The notes: generated from the letters alone by a model not told the origin. Counted from the stretch's first letter, positions 1-6,885 are shown. The stretch: 12,235 nt of DNA from Actinomycetota bacterium (GCA_016649525.1 JAENXM010000029.1:1-12235), one strand, 5' to 3'. Program-made: numbers and translations.

Positions 1-220
1 GGAATCAAGCACCCGGGTCTATCAAATCCCGGTGGAGGGTGACATGGTCGGAAAAGATTACGGCGTGGTAACCGCGGACCTCAACCGTACCAGGGACTAC
101 AACCTTCTGGCGATAAAAAGGGCCGGAAAAATACAGGTCTGCGACATGGATTGTACACTCGAGCCGGATGATCTCCTGCTCGTTCTCGCTGACAAAAAGC
201 CACATACGGCTGTGGACTGA
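1..220 (+). CDS. C-terminal fragment of a TrkA-C (RCK_C) domain potassium channel/transport protein
   Basis: The gene runs in from the left edge; the open frame starts at base 2 and gives 72 residues before the TGA. The visible part matches the ligand-binding RCK_C fold at the end of KtrA/TrkA-type and RCK-gated K+ channel proteins. A glycine-containing segment (EGDMVGKDYG) is followed by the characteristic NLLAIKRAGKIQV strand-turn-strand, the acidic turn with LEPDD, and the LLLVLADKK end strand. In known families this domain binds a nucleotide or ion ligand and gates K+ flux at the membrane. The GTG at base 32 is internal, since the homologous residues continue upstream. The family call is good; whether the missing part is a channel or a soluble KtrA-like subunit cannot be seen. 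The gene converges on the hydrolase at 323, with about 100 bp between them. Confidence 0.72.
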   Translation, partial: ESSTRVYQIPVEGDMVGKDYGVVTADLNRTRDYNLLAIKRAGKIQVCDMDCTLEPDDLLLVLADKKPHTAVD

Positions 221-322
221 CCCTCTGTCGGATATTCCCTCACCGGTATACCGAGAAAGCGTGTGCCGGGCGTGCGGCTCTGGTACAGGCTCAAGTGGTC
301 GGGTTCTGAAAACGCATCCGTC

Positions 323-1114
323 TTACTCAAGAAAATCAATCATCGGGTTGGCGCAGTCGAGCGGGCACTGGAAGGCGAGACCGTGGCCGGCGCCCTCCAG
401 CATCGAGAGCTTTCCGCCGGGCAGCATGTTCGCTGTGAGCAATGCGTTCCACGGATCTATCACCTGGTCCTCGGTGCCCGCGATCACGAGAGTCGGGGCT
501 TTCAGTTCGTCCAGCCGTTCGCAGGCGCCTTGCCAGCGCTGCATCGCGGAGGCCTGCTTCCGCACGCTTTCGATGGAGGGCGGCCTCGGCGCCAGCGATA
601 ATTTCTCCCTCGCTTCCGATTCGTGCTCCGAGAGCCAGTCCTGCGGGAAGAGCAGCGTCGCCATCCGCACAAGTCTTTCCTCGGTCGTGCCGGAGAAATC
701 GCCGAGCTGCTCCATGATCTCCGGGCTTATGGGGATCGCATCGATACCCCCGCAAGAACTAGCCATCAATACCAACTTTTCGACTTTCCCGGGATGGATA
801 AGCGCCAGCTCCTGGGCGATAAAGCCCCCCATGGAGATCCCGAACACGTGCGCGCGCTCTATCCCCAGAGCGTCCATGAGACCCGCGGTGTCCTCCGCGA
901 ACTGCTCGACTGTAAACGGGCGTGTACCCGCGCTCGTCTCGCCCATGCCCCGGTTGTCGAAAGCGATGACCCTGAATCTCTCAGCCAGAGCCGCCACGAG
1001 TTCCGGGTCGCCTCCATCCATTGTGGACGCGAAGCCGACTATCTTGACGAGCGGAAACCCGGCTCCGTACTCGCGATAGGCAATTTCAATGTCGCCGACC
1101 TTGACCTTACCCAA
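323..1114 (-). CDS. Alpha/beta-fold hydrolase
   Basis: Serine hydrolase of the alpha/beta superfamily, 263 residues from the chosen TTG. The nucleophile elbow GISMG (residues 92-96) puts the catalytic Ser at 94. The acid is probably Asp216 in GTEDQVID, and His244 sits in GAGHG near the end, so the triad is complete. The strand FRVIAFDNRGMGET (47-60) is the typical core segment. The usual HG oxyanion dipeptide is replaced by VGFASTMDGG, seen in lactonase/esterase-like subgroups. Substrate cannot be read from the sequence. The open frame extends to a TTG at 1189 overlapping the upstream stop, and there is a GTG at 1123. I prefer TTG 1114 because it gives an N-terminus MGKVKVGDIEIAYREYG, usual for the family, and has GGGGTGG just upstream. 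It is the last gene of a probable minus-strand unit after the small membrane protein. Confidence 0.85.
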   Translation of the reverse strand: MGKVKVGDIEIAYREYGAGFPLVKIVGFASTMDGGDPELVAALAERFRVIAFDNRGMGETSAGTRPFTVEQFAEDTAGLMDALGIERAHVFGISMGGFIAQELALIHPGKVEKLVLMASSCGGIDAIPISPEIMEQLGDFSGTTEERLVRMATLLFPQDWLSEHESEAREKLSLAPRPPSIESVRKQASAMQRWQGACERLDELKAPTLVIAGTEDQVIDPWNALLTANMLPGGKLSMLEGAGHGLAFQCPLDCANPMIDFLE

Positions 1115-1181
1115 CTCGTCCACCCCGATAGTCTTTTTCTGTTGAATTACACGATCCGGAGCACGAAAACACCCTGATAGC

Positions 1182-1412
1182 CTAAACAATCCGCATTATA
1201 GCTAACAGCCCGAAAGCCAGTAACGGGTTAATCACTATGCTTATGATGCCGAGGGCAACACCCGTTGAAGCATATCTCCTCTGCTTCTCGAGGTCGATGA
1301 AGGAACTTAGCCGCATGCGTTGTTCGTCAGAGAGGCTCTCGGCGAACTTGTGTACCTTTCTCCCGATTGAGATCGCGAGTATCGCGAGCATCAGGGAAAC
1401 GATGCCGCCCAT
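1182..1412 (-). CDS. Small two-helix membrane protein
   Basis: A 76-residue protein from ATG at 1412. It starts almost directly with a hydrophobic helix (GGIVSLMLAILAISIG, residues 2-17). A charged stretch of about 30 residues follows (GRKVHKFAESLSDEQRMRLSSFIDLEKQRR), then a second hydrophobic segment (GVALGIISIVINPLLAFGLLAIMRIV, to the end). Two membrane helices joined by a basic/acidic, probably cytoplasmic, loop are clear; no catalytic motif is seen and I do not recognise a named family. The frame continues upstream into the end of the peptidase gene, but that part looks like overlap and ATG 1412 is the sensible start. A GGAAGG lies about 14 nt before it, which is far for a ribosome site. 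It sits 59 nt after the C45 gene and just before the hydrolase, so co-transcription is likely. Confidence 0.6.
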   Translation of the reverse strand: MGGIVSLMLAILAISIGRKVHKFAESLSDEQRMRLSSFIDLEKQRRYASTGVALGIISIVINPLLAFGLLAIMRIV

Positions 1413-1471
1413 GGGGAAGAATACAACCCTTCCGACCAGCGGGCCTGCTTCGATGTGGCCCGCCAGGCTTC

Positions 1472-2719
1472 TTACTGCAGAAAATAGGGCTTCAGGTCTA
1501 TCTTTACCCAGTCCTGGTACTCGGGCACTCGGACCCAAACAGTGAGCTCGGCGGGTTGCGCTACAATCTCGTAACTCGTAAGGTTGGGCGCGCGGAACGC
1601 CCCGCCGTCCTCGAAGGGAGTGGAGATGACCTTCATCATAACCTCAGGGGTTAACTTCCCCTTGTTCTGCTCTCCGAGCGCGAGGAGGTTCTCCCTGCGC
1701 TTGACCGTGAAGTCCACGTCTGTCTCCGGCGCCGGCAGCGGTATCCCCCATGCGGGGTCAACGAAATGATTTGTCGCTACAAGGAGTCCGTCCTTGTCGG
1801 GCCCGCGCATCTCTGCTCCATTAGTGGACCACTCGAAAGAGGCGGCGGAGTTCTTGTCCGCGCCCTGGACTATGTATGCCAGGTCCGGGTTTGTCGCGTT
1901 GAAGTAAGTCGCGAGCTGGTCAAGCGAAGTCGACTGCTCCAGAAAAGAGAAAAGCTCGACGGGTGCCCATGGGCGCTCGGCGGTAAGGTCGCTCGGGTCC
2001 GATGTCGAACCGTTGTTGAGCTCCAGGAATACCCCCGAGGAGTTCATGCCGCTGGTAACATAAATGCAGCCGGCGAACGTGAAGCTCGCGGTGGGAATGC
2101 TGCCGTCGATGGGGTTGTACACGGTCATGGTAGCGTACTGGTGGTTGACGAAACCCAGGTCGTAGTTGCGGCCAAACACAAGGGGGCCACCAGAGGTGTA
2201 TGGGCCCCAGGCGGCCATGCCCGAGCACTGGCTCATGTGCTTCCTGGCCCAGTCGACGAGCGCGGTGCTGATGTAGATCTCTTGCATGTTCAGCACCTTT
2301 GCCTTGGCAAGCCCCAGCCCCGAACTCTCGGCAAGGCCATTGATTATATCCTTGTACTTCTGGGGGTACTTCTCGTACACCGAGTTCCCCATCTCTTGCA
2401 GGTCCTCGAGGTTCAAGCCTTCGATTCCCTTGAGGCCGTCCACGACGCCGTTATAGTCCTCGTTCAGCTCCTTCTTCAGCAGAGCGCCGTACTGCTTGCC
2501 CATCTGCTCGTACGTGCCCTGGAGCACCGGGACATTTATCTTACCGGCCTTGTAGAGGGTACCCTCGGCCAGAGCTCCACTCGCGCCTGACGGTTTCTCG
2601 GGATAGCTCCTGACGAGCTCGAGCCCGCTGTTTTTAACAGCGGTTCCAGCTCCCCCGCCGCACGAGCAGGCCATGAAGCAGCAGAAGGCTATGATTGCCA
2701 GAACGAACGCTTTCCTCAT
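1472..2719 (-). CDS. Exported lipoprotein, C45-type Ntn hydrolase (peptidase C45/acyltransferase family)
   Basis: A 415-residue secreted protein from ATG 2719, which has GAGGG 4 nt upstream; an in-frame GTG at 2752 would spoil the signal peptide. Residues 1-20 form a lipoprotein-type signal: MRK, a hydrophobic core, then FMACSCGGG with Cys18 or Cys20 as the probable lipidated residue, so it likely sits on the outer face of the cytoplasmic membrane. The mature part has the C45 layout: a helical lead with GTYEQMGKQYGALL (68-81), the putative nucleophile Cys165 in QCSGMAAWG, GRNYDLG (183-189), GMNSSGV (224-230), a GADKNSAASFEW strand (286-297) and ATNHF (315-319). In the family, proteins cut themselves before this Cys to expose an N-terminal nucleophile that hydrolyses or transfers an acyl-amide group. 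Substrate unknown (penicillin-type amides and acyl-amino acids are family examples). Probably first gene of a three-gene unit. Confidence 0.82.
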   Translation of the reverse strand: MRKAFVLAIIAFCCFMACSCGGGAGTAVKNSGLELVRSYPEKPSGASGALAEGTLYKAGKINVPVLQGTYEQMGKQYGALLKKELNEDYNGVVDGLKGIEGLNLEDLQEMGNSVYEKYPQKYKDIINGLAESSGLGLAKAKVLNMQEIYISTALVDWARKHMSQCSGMAAWGPYTSGGPLVFGRNYDLGFVNHQYATMTVYNPIDGSIPTASFTFAGCIYVTSGMNSSGVFLELNNGSTSDPSDLTAERPWAPVELFSFLEQSTSLDQLATYFNATNPDLAYIVQGADKNSAASFEWSTNGAEMRGPDKDGLLVATNHFVDPAWGIPLPAPETDVDFTVKRRENLLALGEQNKGKLTPEVMMKVISTPFEDGGAFRAPNLTSYEIVAQPAELTVWVRVPEYQDWVKIDLKPYFLQ

Positions 2720-2772
2720 AGTGCCCTCAACTACCTCCCATTGAAGGTTCACTACTCGAGAACTCCATTCTG

Positions 2773-2787
2773 AGCCAGTCCCTGGCT
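2773..2787. repeat. 15-bp palindrome upstream of the C45 lipoprotein gene
   Basis: AGCCAG-TCC-CTGGCT: perfect 6-bp arms around a 3-nt centre, 54-68 nt before the ATG of the C45 gene. It could be a protein-binding site or a small RNA hairpin in the leader. No T-tract follows, so it is not an intrinsic terminator. Confidence 0.4.
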
Positions 2788-2914
2788 TCCAACCATTGAA
2801 ACGGCGGTCTGCGCCAAGAACAGTTCCGTATAAGGATGCAGCTTACTAACATCCGGGTCTTTACTTGTTTAATAAGAGGCCCTCGGTACATTGGGGTCTT
2901 CGGGAATCAGGTCT

Positions 2915-3382
2915 TTAATTATGAGTCTCTACACCCTCTTCTTCCTTCAGCTCAATATAGCTCTCGGTAAAGGCTCCAAGCGAGGTCTCCAGTTGTTTGA
3001 TTGTTCCTTCGTCCATCCTGTCCAGGACAGCCTTAATCAGCTTACTCCTTTGGGCATTGACCCTACGGACCACATCTTTGCCCTCACTTGTTAGTTCTAA
3101 AACGACACGGCGCCGATCCTCCTTTGTGCGGCTTCTATCGATAAAGCCCCCGTCTTCGAGCCTCGCGAGTACACCGGAAAGTGCCGGTGGACTGATGTCG
3201 AGCATTCTGACCAGTTCCGCAGGCATATCCACCCCATTGAAAATCATGTCAAGGATGCGATACTGCGGCGCCGACAAACCCTGTACTTTCTCTCTCAGGA
3301 GTGACTCTGCAAGGATGTTAACCATGATTTTCGAGGCAAGAAGAATTTTCTCTCCAATCTCCTGGTACACAACAGGGCACAT
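2915..3382 (-). CDS. MarR-family transcriptional regulator
   Basis: A 155-residue winged helix-turn-helix protein. A dimerisation helix region (about 5-35) is followed by LSAPQYRILDMIF (37-48), the helix-turn-helix PAELVRMLDISPPALSGVLARLEDGGFI (54-81), and the wing SRTKEDRRRVVLELTSEGK (84-102), which carries the family's D-x-R-R-x-x-x-L-x-L-T-x-x-G pattern. A C-terminal helix then completes the dimer. MarR proteins are usually repressors released by small ligands. I chose ATG 3382 over ATG 3406 because AAGGAGGG lies 9 nt before it, inside the longer frame. The gene is 89 nt after the end of otsAB on the same strand and about 195 nt before the C45 gene. It has its own promoter-like sequence and an overlapping palindrome, so autoregulation is plausible; which neighbour it controls is unknown. 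Confidence 0.9.
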   Translation of the reverse strand: MCPVVYQEIGEKILLASKIMVNILAESLLREKVQGLSAPQYRILDMIFNGVDMPAELVRMLDISPPALSGVLARLEDGGFIDRSRTKEDRRRVVLELTSEGKDVVRRVNAQRSKLIKAVLDRMDEGTIKQLETSLGAFTESYIELKEEEGVETHN

Positions 3383-3391
3383 GTCAGGTTT

Positions 3392-3399
3392 CCCTCCTT
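3392..3399 (-). promoter_or_regulatory. Ribosome binding site that fixes the MarR start
   Basis: AAGGAGGG on the minus strand ends 9 nt before ATG 3382. It lies inside the frame that begins at ATG 3406, so it argues for the shorter protein. Confidence 0.7.
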
Positions 3400-3420
3400 G
3401 GGTCATCTATTCAACATGCT

Positions 3421-3435
3421 ACTGTTACTATCAGT
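3421..3435. promoter_or_regulatory. Candidate operator of the MarR gene
   Basis: ACTGTTACTATCAGT is a palindrome centred on one base in which six of seven base pairs match (ACTG-TA-C-TA-CAGT). It directly abuts the putative -10 box and covers the expected transcription start of the regulator, where a MarR-type autorepressor would be expected to bind. Binding is inferred from position only. Confidence 0.45.
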
Positions 3436-3464
3436 GTAGTATCCGCCCTCTGACTTAACCCCAA
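3436..3464 (-). promoter_or_regulatory. Putative promoter of the MarR gene
   Basis: On the minus strand TTGGGG (3464-3459) and TACTAC (3441-3436) are separated by 17 nt, a weak -35/-10 pair. It lies between the otsAB stop and the MarR start, next to the palindrome at 3421-3435. Confidence 0.35.
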
Positions 3465-3471
3465 GGTCATT

Positions 3472-5703
3472 TTATCCGGTTGTCACAGACGTATTCTCAG
3501 CAAATGGGAGGTTCGTCAGCGCCGACAGCAGGTTTTCTACTTCATCTTGCTTCTCCAGGTGAAAGCGTGCGAGCGACGTGGCTAGTCCCACTCGCATCGT
3601 GTATGCGGTCTCCGGGAGCGCGCTGAAGAGGTCTTCGTCTGTCCAATCGTCCCCGATCGCGAGAATGAAGTCATATCTTTCGTCGCCGACCATGTTGAAA
3701 AGGGCGCTGCCTTTGTCGACGCTGCTATGCCTGACTTCGATCACCTTGCTCCCCTGGAGAACCTTAAGGTTCATGTTTGCCGTATATTCGATTAGGTCAC
3801 CCATCAGCTCCATGGAGCGTAGAGCGCTCAGCTCCGTCTCGGCGCGGCGGTAGTGCCAGGTCAGCGAGTAGTCTTTGACCTCTATAAAAGATCCCGGAAG
3901 CCTGTCCACGTATCGTTCGAGAAGCGGCAAGATAGCATCTTTCCATTCGAGCGTAATTGAAGCTACGGTCTTCCACTCGGTACCCTTATTCCTTATCCAG
4001 GCGCCGTGCTCGGCTATCAGGGATACGTCCATGGGCCCGAACCAGCCATCAAGGGTTTCCCTGTCGCGCCCGCTGATAACCGCCACGCAGGTACCGGGCT
4101 GTCGGGCAAGCTTTCCAAGAAGGTCGTAGGTCGCAACAGTCGGCTGCGCAAGCTCAGGTGTCTGATCAATAGGAACCAGGGTCCCATCATAGTCAAGCGC
4201 CAGAAGCCTGCTCTTCGCGACCCTGAAATCGTCGAGGAGCTTCTGTCGGTCCTCCGGCCCGATCAGCTTGGCGCGCAGGCTGTTCTGTGTATTCTTGATC
4301 TTCTCCAGGGATTCCAGGAAATCTTCCGCCCACCGTACGATGTCGTAACGCTGGAGCCGTTCCTGCATGGCGCCGATCCTCCTGACCTGCTCGTCAACGG
4401 GCATCTCCAGCGCCTGGGCAATCGCCTCTGACATCTCCTCGATATGGCCGGGGTTCACGAGGATAGCCTCTCCGAGTTCCCGTGCAGCGCCGGCCATCTC
4501 GCTAAGGACCAGCGCGCCCGACCTGTCGTTTCGTGTGGCCAGATATTCCTTGGCGATGAGATTCATCCCATCACGCTTCGGAGTTATTAGCGCCACATCG
4601 CCCAAAAGGTAATGAGCGACAAGCTCGTTCTGGGGAAGGAATCGATACTGGTAGAGGATGGGCGTCCAACCCAGGTGACCGAATCTGCCGTTGATTTCCC
4701 CCACCAGGTTGTCGATCTCACTTTTCATTCTGCGATAATCTCCCATGCGTGTCCGCGAGGGCACGACTACCATAGCCAGGACAACCTTTTCGTGCCACTG
4801 CGGGTTCTCCTCGAGGAAGGTTTTGAAGCTCCTCAAGCGGCTTGCTATTCCCTTGGTGTAGTCGAGCCTGTCTATCGATAGTACGACCTTGACACCCTCA
4901 AGGTTTTTCTTCAGGCTTTGATAGCTCTTTTGAATCGGTGCGAGGTTTGCCGCCGAAGAATACTTCTTGTAGTCGATGCCCATCGGAAAGGTCTCAGCTT
5001 TTACGACCCGGCCGTCGTAGTGTATCTCGCCAAGGCTGTGTTCGTATCCCGTAATCTTCAGCACGCACCGAAGGAAGTTCTGGGTGTATTCTTGCGTATG
5101 AAATCCGATCAGGTCAGCACCAATCAAGCCCTCCAGTATCTCGGTCCTCCAGCGCCTCGGCAGGAGGCGAAATATCTCGAACGATGGGAAAGGTATGTGA
5201 AGGAAAAAACCTATCGGCGCGTCCGGCAACCGCCGTCTGATGAGGGCTGGGAGAAGCATCAGGTGATAGTCGTGAACCCATATCACATCTCCCGGGGAAG
5301 CCTTCTTAATAACCGCTTCGCAGAATAGCTCGTTTACCCGCTTGTATTCCTGCCAGTTGTTCTCACTGTAGGAAGCGTATGTCGGAAAGTAGTGGAACAG
5401 AGGCCAGATCGTCTCGTTGCACATCCCCTCGTAGTACAGTGCAATGTTCTCTTCGGTCAAAAAGACCGGCCATACTCCATGCTTTGAGAGCAGAAGGTCC
5501 TCGACGCCCCGCTTCATGGAGCTGTCGACCACGATGCCGGGCCACCCAGCCCAGAGGTCGTTCTGTTCCTCTTCGGAGCGGCGTTTTTCTATATAAGAGC
5601 CTACGCCCGTCGCCAGCCCGCCGGCGCTCCCCCTTATTTTGATCTTCCCTTCTCTAACAATGACGTTTACCGGCGCCCTGTTCGAAACGATCAGTAGCCG
5701 CAT
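3472..5703 (-). CDS. otsAB: Bifunctional trehalose-6-phosphate synthase/phosphatase (OtsA-OtsB fusion)
   Basis: A 743-residue cytosolic fusion. Residues 1-470 are a GT20 synthase joining UDP-glucose and glucose-6-phosphate: SNRAP (7-11), GSAGGLATGV (25-34), WAGWPG (51-56), the YY..N....W segment (90-100), VHDYHLMLLP (143-152), FFLHIPFPS (166-174), SIDRLDYTKGI (276-286; Arg279 and Lys284 for phosphate/UDP) and DGMNLIAKEY (378-387). Residues about 495-735 are a HAD phosphatase: nucleophile Asp504 and Asp506 in DYDGT, ISGRD (543-547), Lys664 in DKGSA and the Mg-binding GDDWTDED (684-691). Both active sites look intact, so one protein could make trehalose in two steps. The frame opens at 5751, inside the preceding gene, but ATG 5703 starts the conserved MRLLIVSNRAP and has GGAG 8 nt upstream. 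It starts 25 nt after the treT stop and is very likely co-transcribed. Confidence 0.96.
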   Translation of the reverse strand: MRLLIVSNRAPVNVIVREGKIKIRGSAGGLATGVGSYIEKRRSEEEQNDLWAGWPGIVVDSSMKRGVEDLLLSKHGVWPVFLTEENIALYYEGMCNETIWPLFHYFPTYASYSENNWQEYKRVNELFCEAVIKKASPGDVIWVHDYHLMLLPALIRRRLPDAPIGFFLHIPFPSFEIFRLLPRRWRTEILEGLIGADLIGFHTQEYTQNFLRCVLKITGYEHSLGEIHYDGRVVKAETFPMGIDYKKYSSAANLAPIQKSYQSLKKNLEGVKVVLSIDRLDYTKGIASRLRSFKTFLEENPQWHEKVVLAMVVVPSRTRMGDYRRMKSEIDNLVGEINGRFGHLGWTPILYQYRFLPQNELVAHYLLGDVALITPKRDGMNLIAKEYLATRNDRSGALVLSEMAGAARELGEAILVNPGHIEEMSEAIAQALEMPVDEQVRRIGAMQERLQRYDIVRWAEDFLESLEKIKNTQNSLRAKLIGPEDRQKLLDDFRVAKSRLLALDYDGTLVPIDQTPELAQPTVATYDLLGKLARQPGTCVAVISGRDRETLDGWFGPMDVSLIAEHGAWIRNKGTEWKTVASITLEWKDAILPLLERYVDRLPGSFIEVKDYSLTWHYRRAETELSALRSMELMGDLIEYTANMNLKVLQGSKVIEVRHSSVDKGSALFNMVGDERYDFILAIGDDWTDEDLFSALPETAYTMRVGLATSLARFHLEKQDEVENLLSALTNLPFAENTSVTTG

Positions 5704-5728
5704 CGGTATCACTCCATGTGGTTGGTAA

Positions 5729-6550
5729 TCAGACGCGTCGCGCGCCTCCATCCTTGTCCGCGCAGTCTGGAAGTCCGGACCTCTGGTCAGCCGCCGGACC
5801 CCGCTCTTCGCTCCTGGTTGAGGAAAGCCGCTTGAACAGGTTGAGGTAGTCCTCCAGATGTCGCGGTGTCAGGAACTGCTGCTGAACTTTTGCGCGGCCA
5901 GCGCGCCCGAACCTCCCTCGTTCTTCAGGGTCGCCCAGCAGATGCACAATTCGATCCGCGCATTCCTCGACGCTGTCAACCAGGAAGCCGTTGACGCCGT
6001 CATCGACCTGAAGCGGTATGCCTCCCACGTTGCCCGCGACGACCGCTTTGGATTTCCAGAGTGCTTCGCTAATGGTCAAGCCGAACCCCTCCCGGATCGA
6101 TTTCTGCAGAACTACATCCGCCGCCCTCTGGAAGGCGTTTACGCCAAGGTTTCCGATACCGTCGACGTTCGTCAGGAGCAGGACGCCCGGCATTGCCGCA
6201 GTTCTTTTAACGGTCTTTCGATAGTAATGGTACCCCTCCGGGTCATCGTTTGCCATTGACCCGATAAATACTAGCTGAAGGTCTGGAACAGTCTCCCTGG
6301 CGAGTTCTACAGCGTCTATTACTCCGAGCGGGTCCTTCCAGGGATCGAATCGTGAGACCTGGACTGCAATGGGTAAGTCAGGCTCCACGCCGTATCTCGC
6401 TACTGCATCCCTGACGACCTCGGGGTCCATCGGCATGTTCTTCGGGTCAAGTGGATCGATAGATGGAGCTTTGACTCTTTCGATCTGTTCAGTTCCCACG
6501 TACTCGATGTAATTCTCGATTGATTTCTCGCCAAACGGTACTTCTATCAA
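5729..6550 (-). CDS. treT: Internally truncated trehalose glycosyltransferring synthase (TreT), GT4 family
   Basis: TreT reversibly joins NDP-glucose and glucose to trehalose and is normally about 410 residues. This frame gives 273. Residues 1-28 resemble the family's own N-terminus (MIEVPFGEKSIENYIEYVG). At Ala28/Pro29 the sequence jumps straight to PSIDPLDPKN, normally about residue 200, and from there matches TreT to the end: TQV-type VQVSRFDPWKDP (64-74), GSMANDDPEG (97-106), LLTNVDGIGNLGVNAFQRAADVVLQ (125-149), SIREGFGLTISEALWK (151-166), GNVGGIPLQVDDGVNGFLV (173-191). The donor-binding C-terminal Rossmann domain is complete; nearly the whole N-terminal Rossmann domain is absent, without frameshift. 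A charged tail of about 30 residues (from 243) is extra. TTG 6550 is preferred over GTG 6565 because GGAGG lies 8 nt before it and the family N-terminus fits. Synthase activity is doubtful. A deletion or an assembly error could explain it. Confidence 0.85.
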   Translation of the reverse strand: MIEVPFGEKSIENYIEYVGTEQIERVKAPSIDPLDPKNMPMDPEVVRDAVARYGVEPDLPIAVQVSRFDPWKDPLGVIDAVELARETVPDLQLVFIGSMANDDPEGYHYYRKTVKRTAAMPGVLLLTNVDGIGNLGVNAFQRAADVVLQKSIREGFGLTISEALWKSKAVVAGNVGGIPLQVDDGVNGFLVDSVEECADRIVHLLGDPEERGRFGRAGRAKVQQQFLTPRHLEDYLNLFKRLSSTRSEERGPAADQRSGLPDCADKDGGARRV

Positions 6551-6558
6551 TCTCTTAT

Positions 6559-6563
6559 CCTCC
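6559..6563 (-). promoter_or_regulatory. Ribosome binding site for the treT TTG start
   Basis: GGAGG on the minus strand stands 8 nt before TTG 6550 and overlaps the alternative GTG at 6565, which therefore would have no ribosome site of its own. Confidence 0.65.
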
Positions 6564-6565
6564 AC

Positions 6566-6712
6566 TCATCGCTTTCCGCGATAAAAAAGCCCGAAGGGCT
6601 GTTGCTTCCTGCGCCGCACCCAGAGACTGTGAATCGCGAGTTCGAAATACACGCAACTGTCTTTTTCAAGTGCGTATCTCTCTAACGTCATTCGGCAGAA
6701 TACGCGCTTCAT
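6566..6712 (-). CDS. Possible 48-residue small protein or leader ORF
   Basis: ATG 6712 opens a frame of 48 codons ending in TGA at 6566, just before the treT ribosome site. The product begins MKRVFCRMTLERYALEK and ends basic with an aromatic stretch (QQPFGLFYRGKR) that is encoded by the terminator hairpin itself. It has four tyrosine/tryptophan residues, two cysteines, and no clear membrane segment. No good ribosome site precedes the ATG and I recognise no family. If translated, ribosomes would cover the terminator, which would fit a leader peptide; it may equally be chance. Confidence 0.22.
   Translation of the reverse strand: MKRVFCRMTLERYALEKDSCVYFELAIHSLWVRRRKQQPFGLFYRGKR
6583..6600 (-). 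terminator. Rho-independent terminator just ahead of treT-otsAB
   Basis: On the minus strand AGCCC-TTC-GGGCT forms a tight 5-bp GC-rich hairpin followed at once by six T. Its last T is 20 nt before the GGAGG ribosome site of treT, leaving no room for a separate promoter downstream. It either ends an upstream transcript (perhaps the 48-codon ORF) or acts as an attenuator in the leader of treT-otsAB. Confidence 0.72.
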
Positions 6713-6825
6713 GTCACGGCCGTTGAGGATCTGTTGGAACTGGCTATGCTACACCTTCATATGTCCACTTTTCTGAGTTGCTGTAGGTTCCCCCGGCGAA
6801 AGGTTGGCATGCCCGGATGCGCCGA

Positions 6826-6866
6826 ATTATGTTACACATTTTAATAATTAAATATTTTAACATAAT
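6826..6866. promoter_or_regulatory. 41-bp AT-rich palindrome with outward -10-like boxes
   Basis: Outer arms ATTATGTTA (6826-6834) and TAACATAAT (6858-6866) are perfect 9-bp inverted copies. The inner TTTAAT-A-ATTAAA (6840-6852) is a second perfect palindrome with the same centre, base 6846. In all 16 of 20 pairs match. Each outer arm carries CATAAT, five of six bases of the -10 consensus, pointing outward on each strand. The site lies midway between divergent genes, so a shared promoter/operator is the natural reading. No good -35 boxes are visible. With no GC stem it is not a terminator. Confidence 0.55.
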
Positions 6867-6885
6867 ACACAATAACCGCGGAATG

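Noticed and set aside
244..253. Palindrome CGGTATACCG between the convergent genes as a terminator
   Set aside because: The 10-bp palindrome is exact but has no loop to form a stable hairpin and no T-tract on either side.
168..1079. Long + strand ORF of 303 codons opposite the alpha/beta hydrolase
   Set aside because: It mirrors the hydrolase gene, its product is Ser/Pro/Ala-rich with no domain, and the opposite strand has a complete catalytic triad.
1766..2590. Long + strand ORF of 274 codons opposite the C45 gene
   Set aside because: Antisense shadow: Val/His/Arg-rich product without motifs, while the other strand encodes a recognisable lipoprotein enzyme.
6601..6700. tRNA-like T-loop (GAGTTCGAAAT near 6638)
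   Set aside because: The flanking bases do not form a T stem on either strand, and no anticodon or acceptor arm is found.
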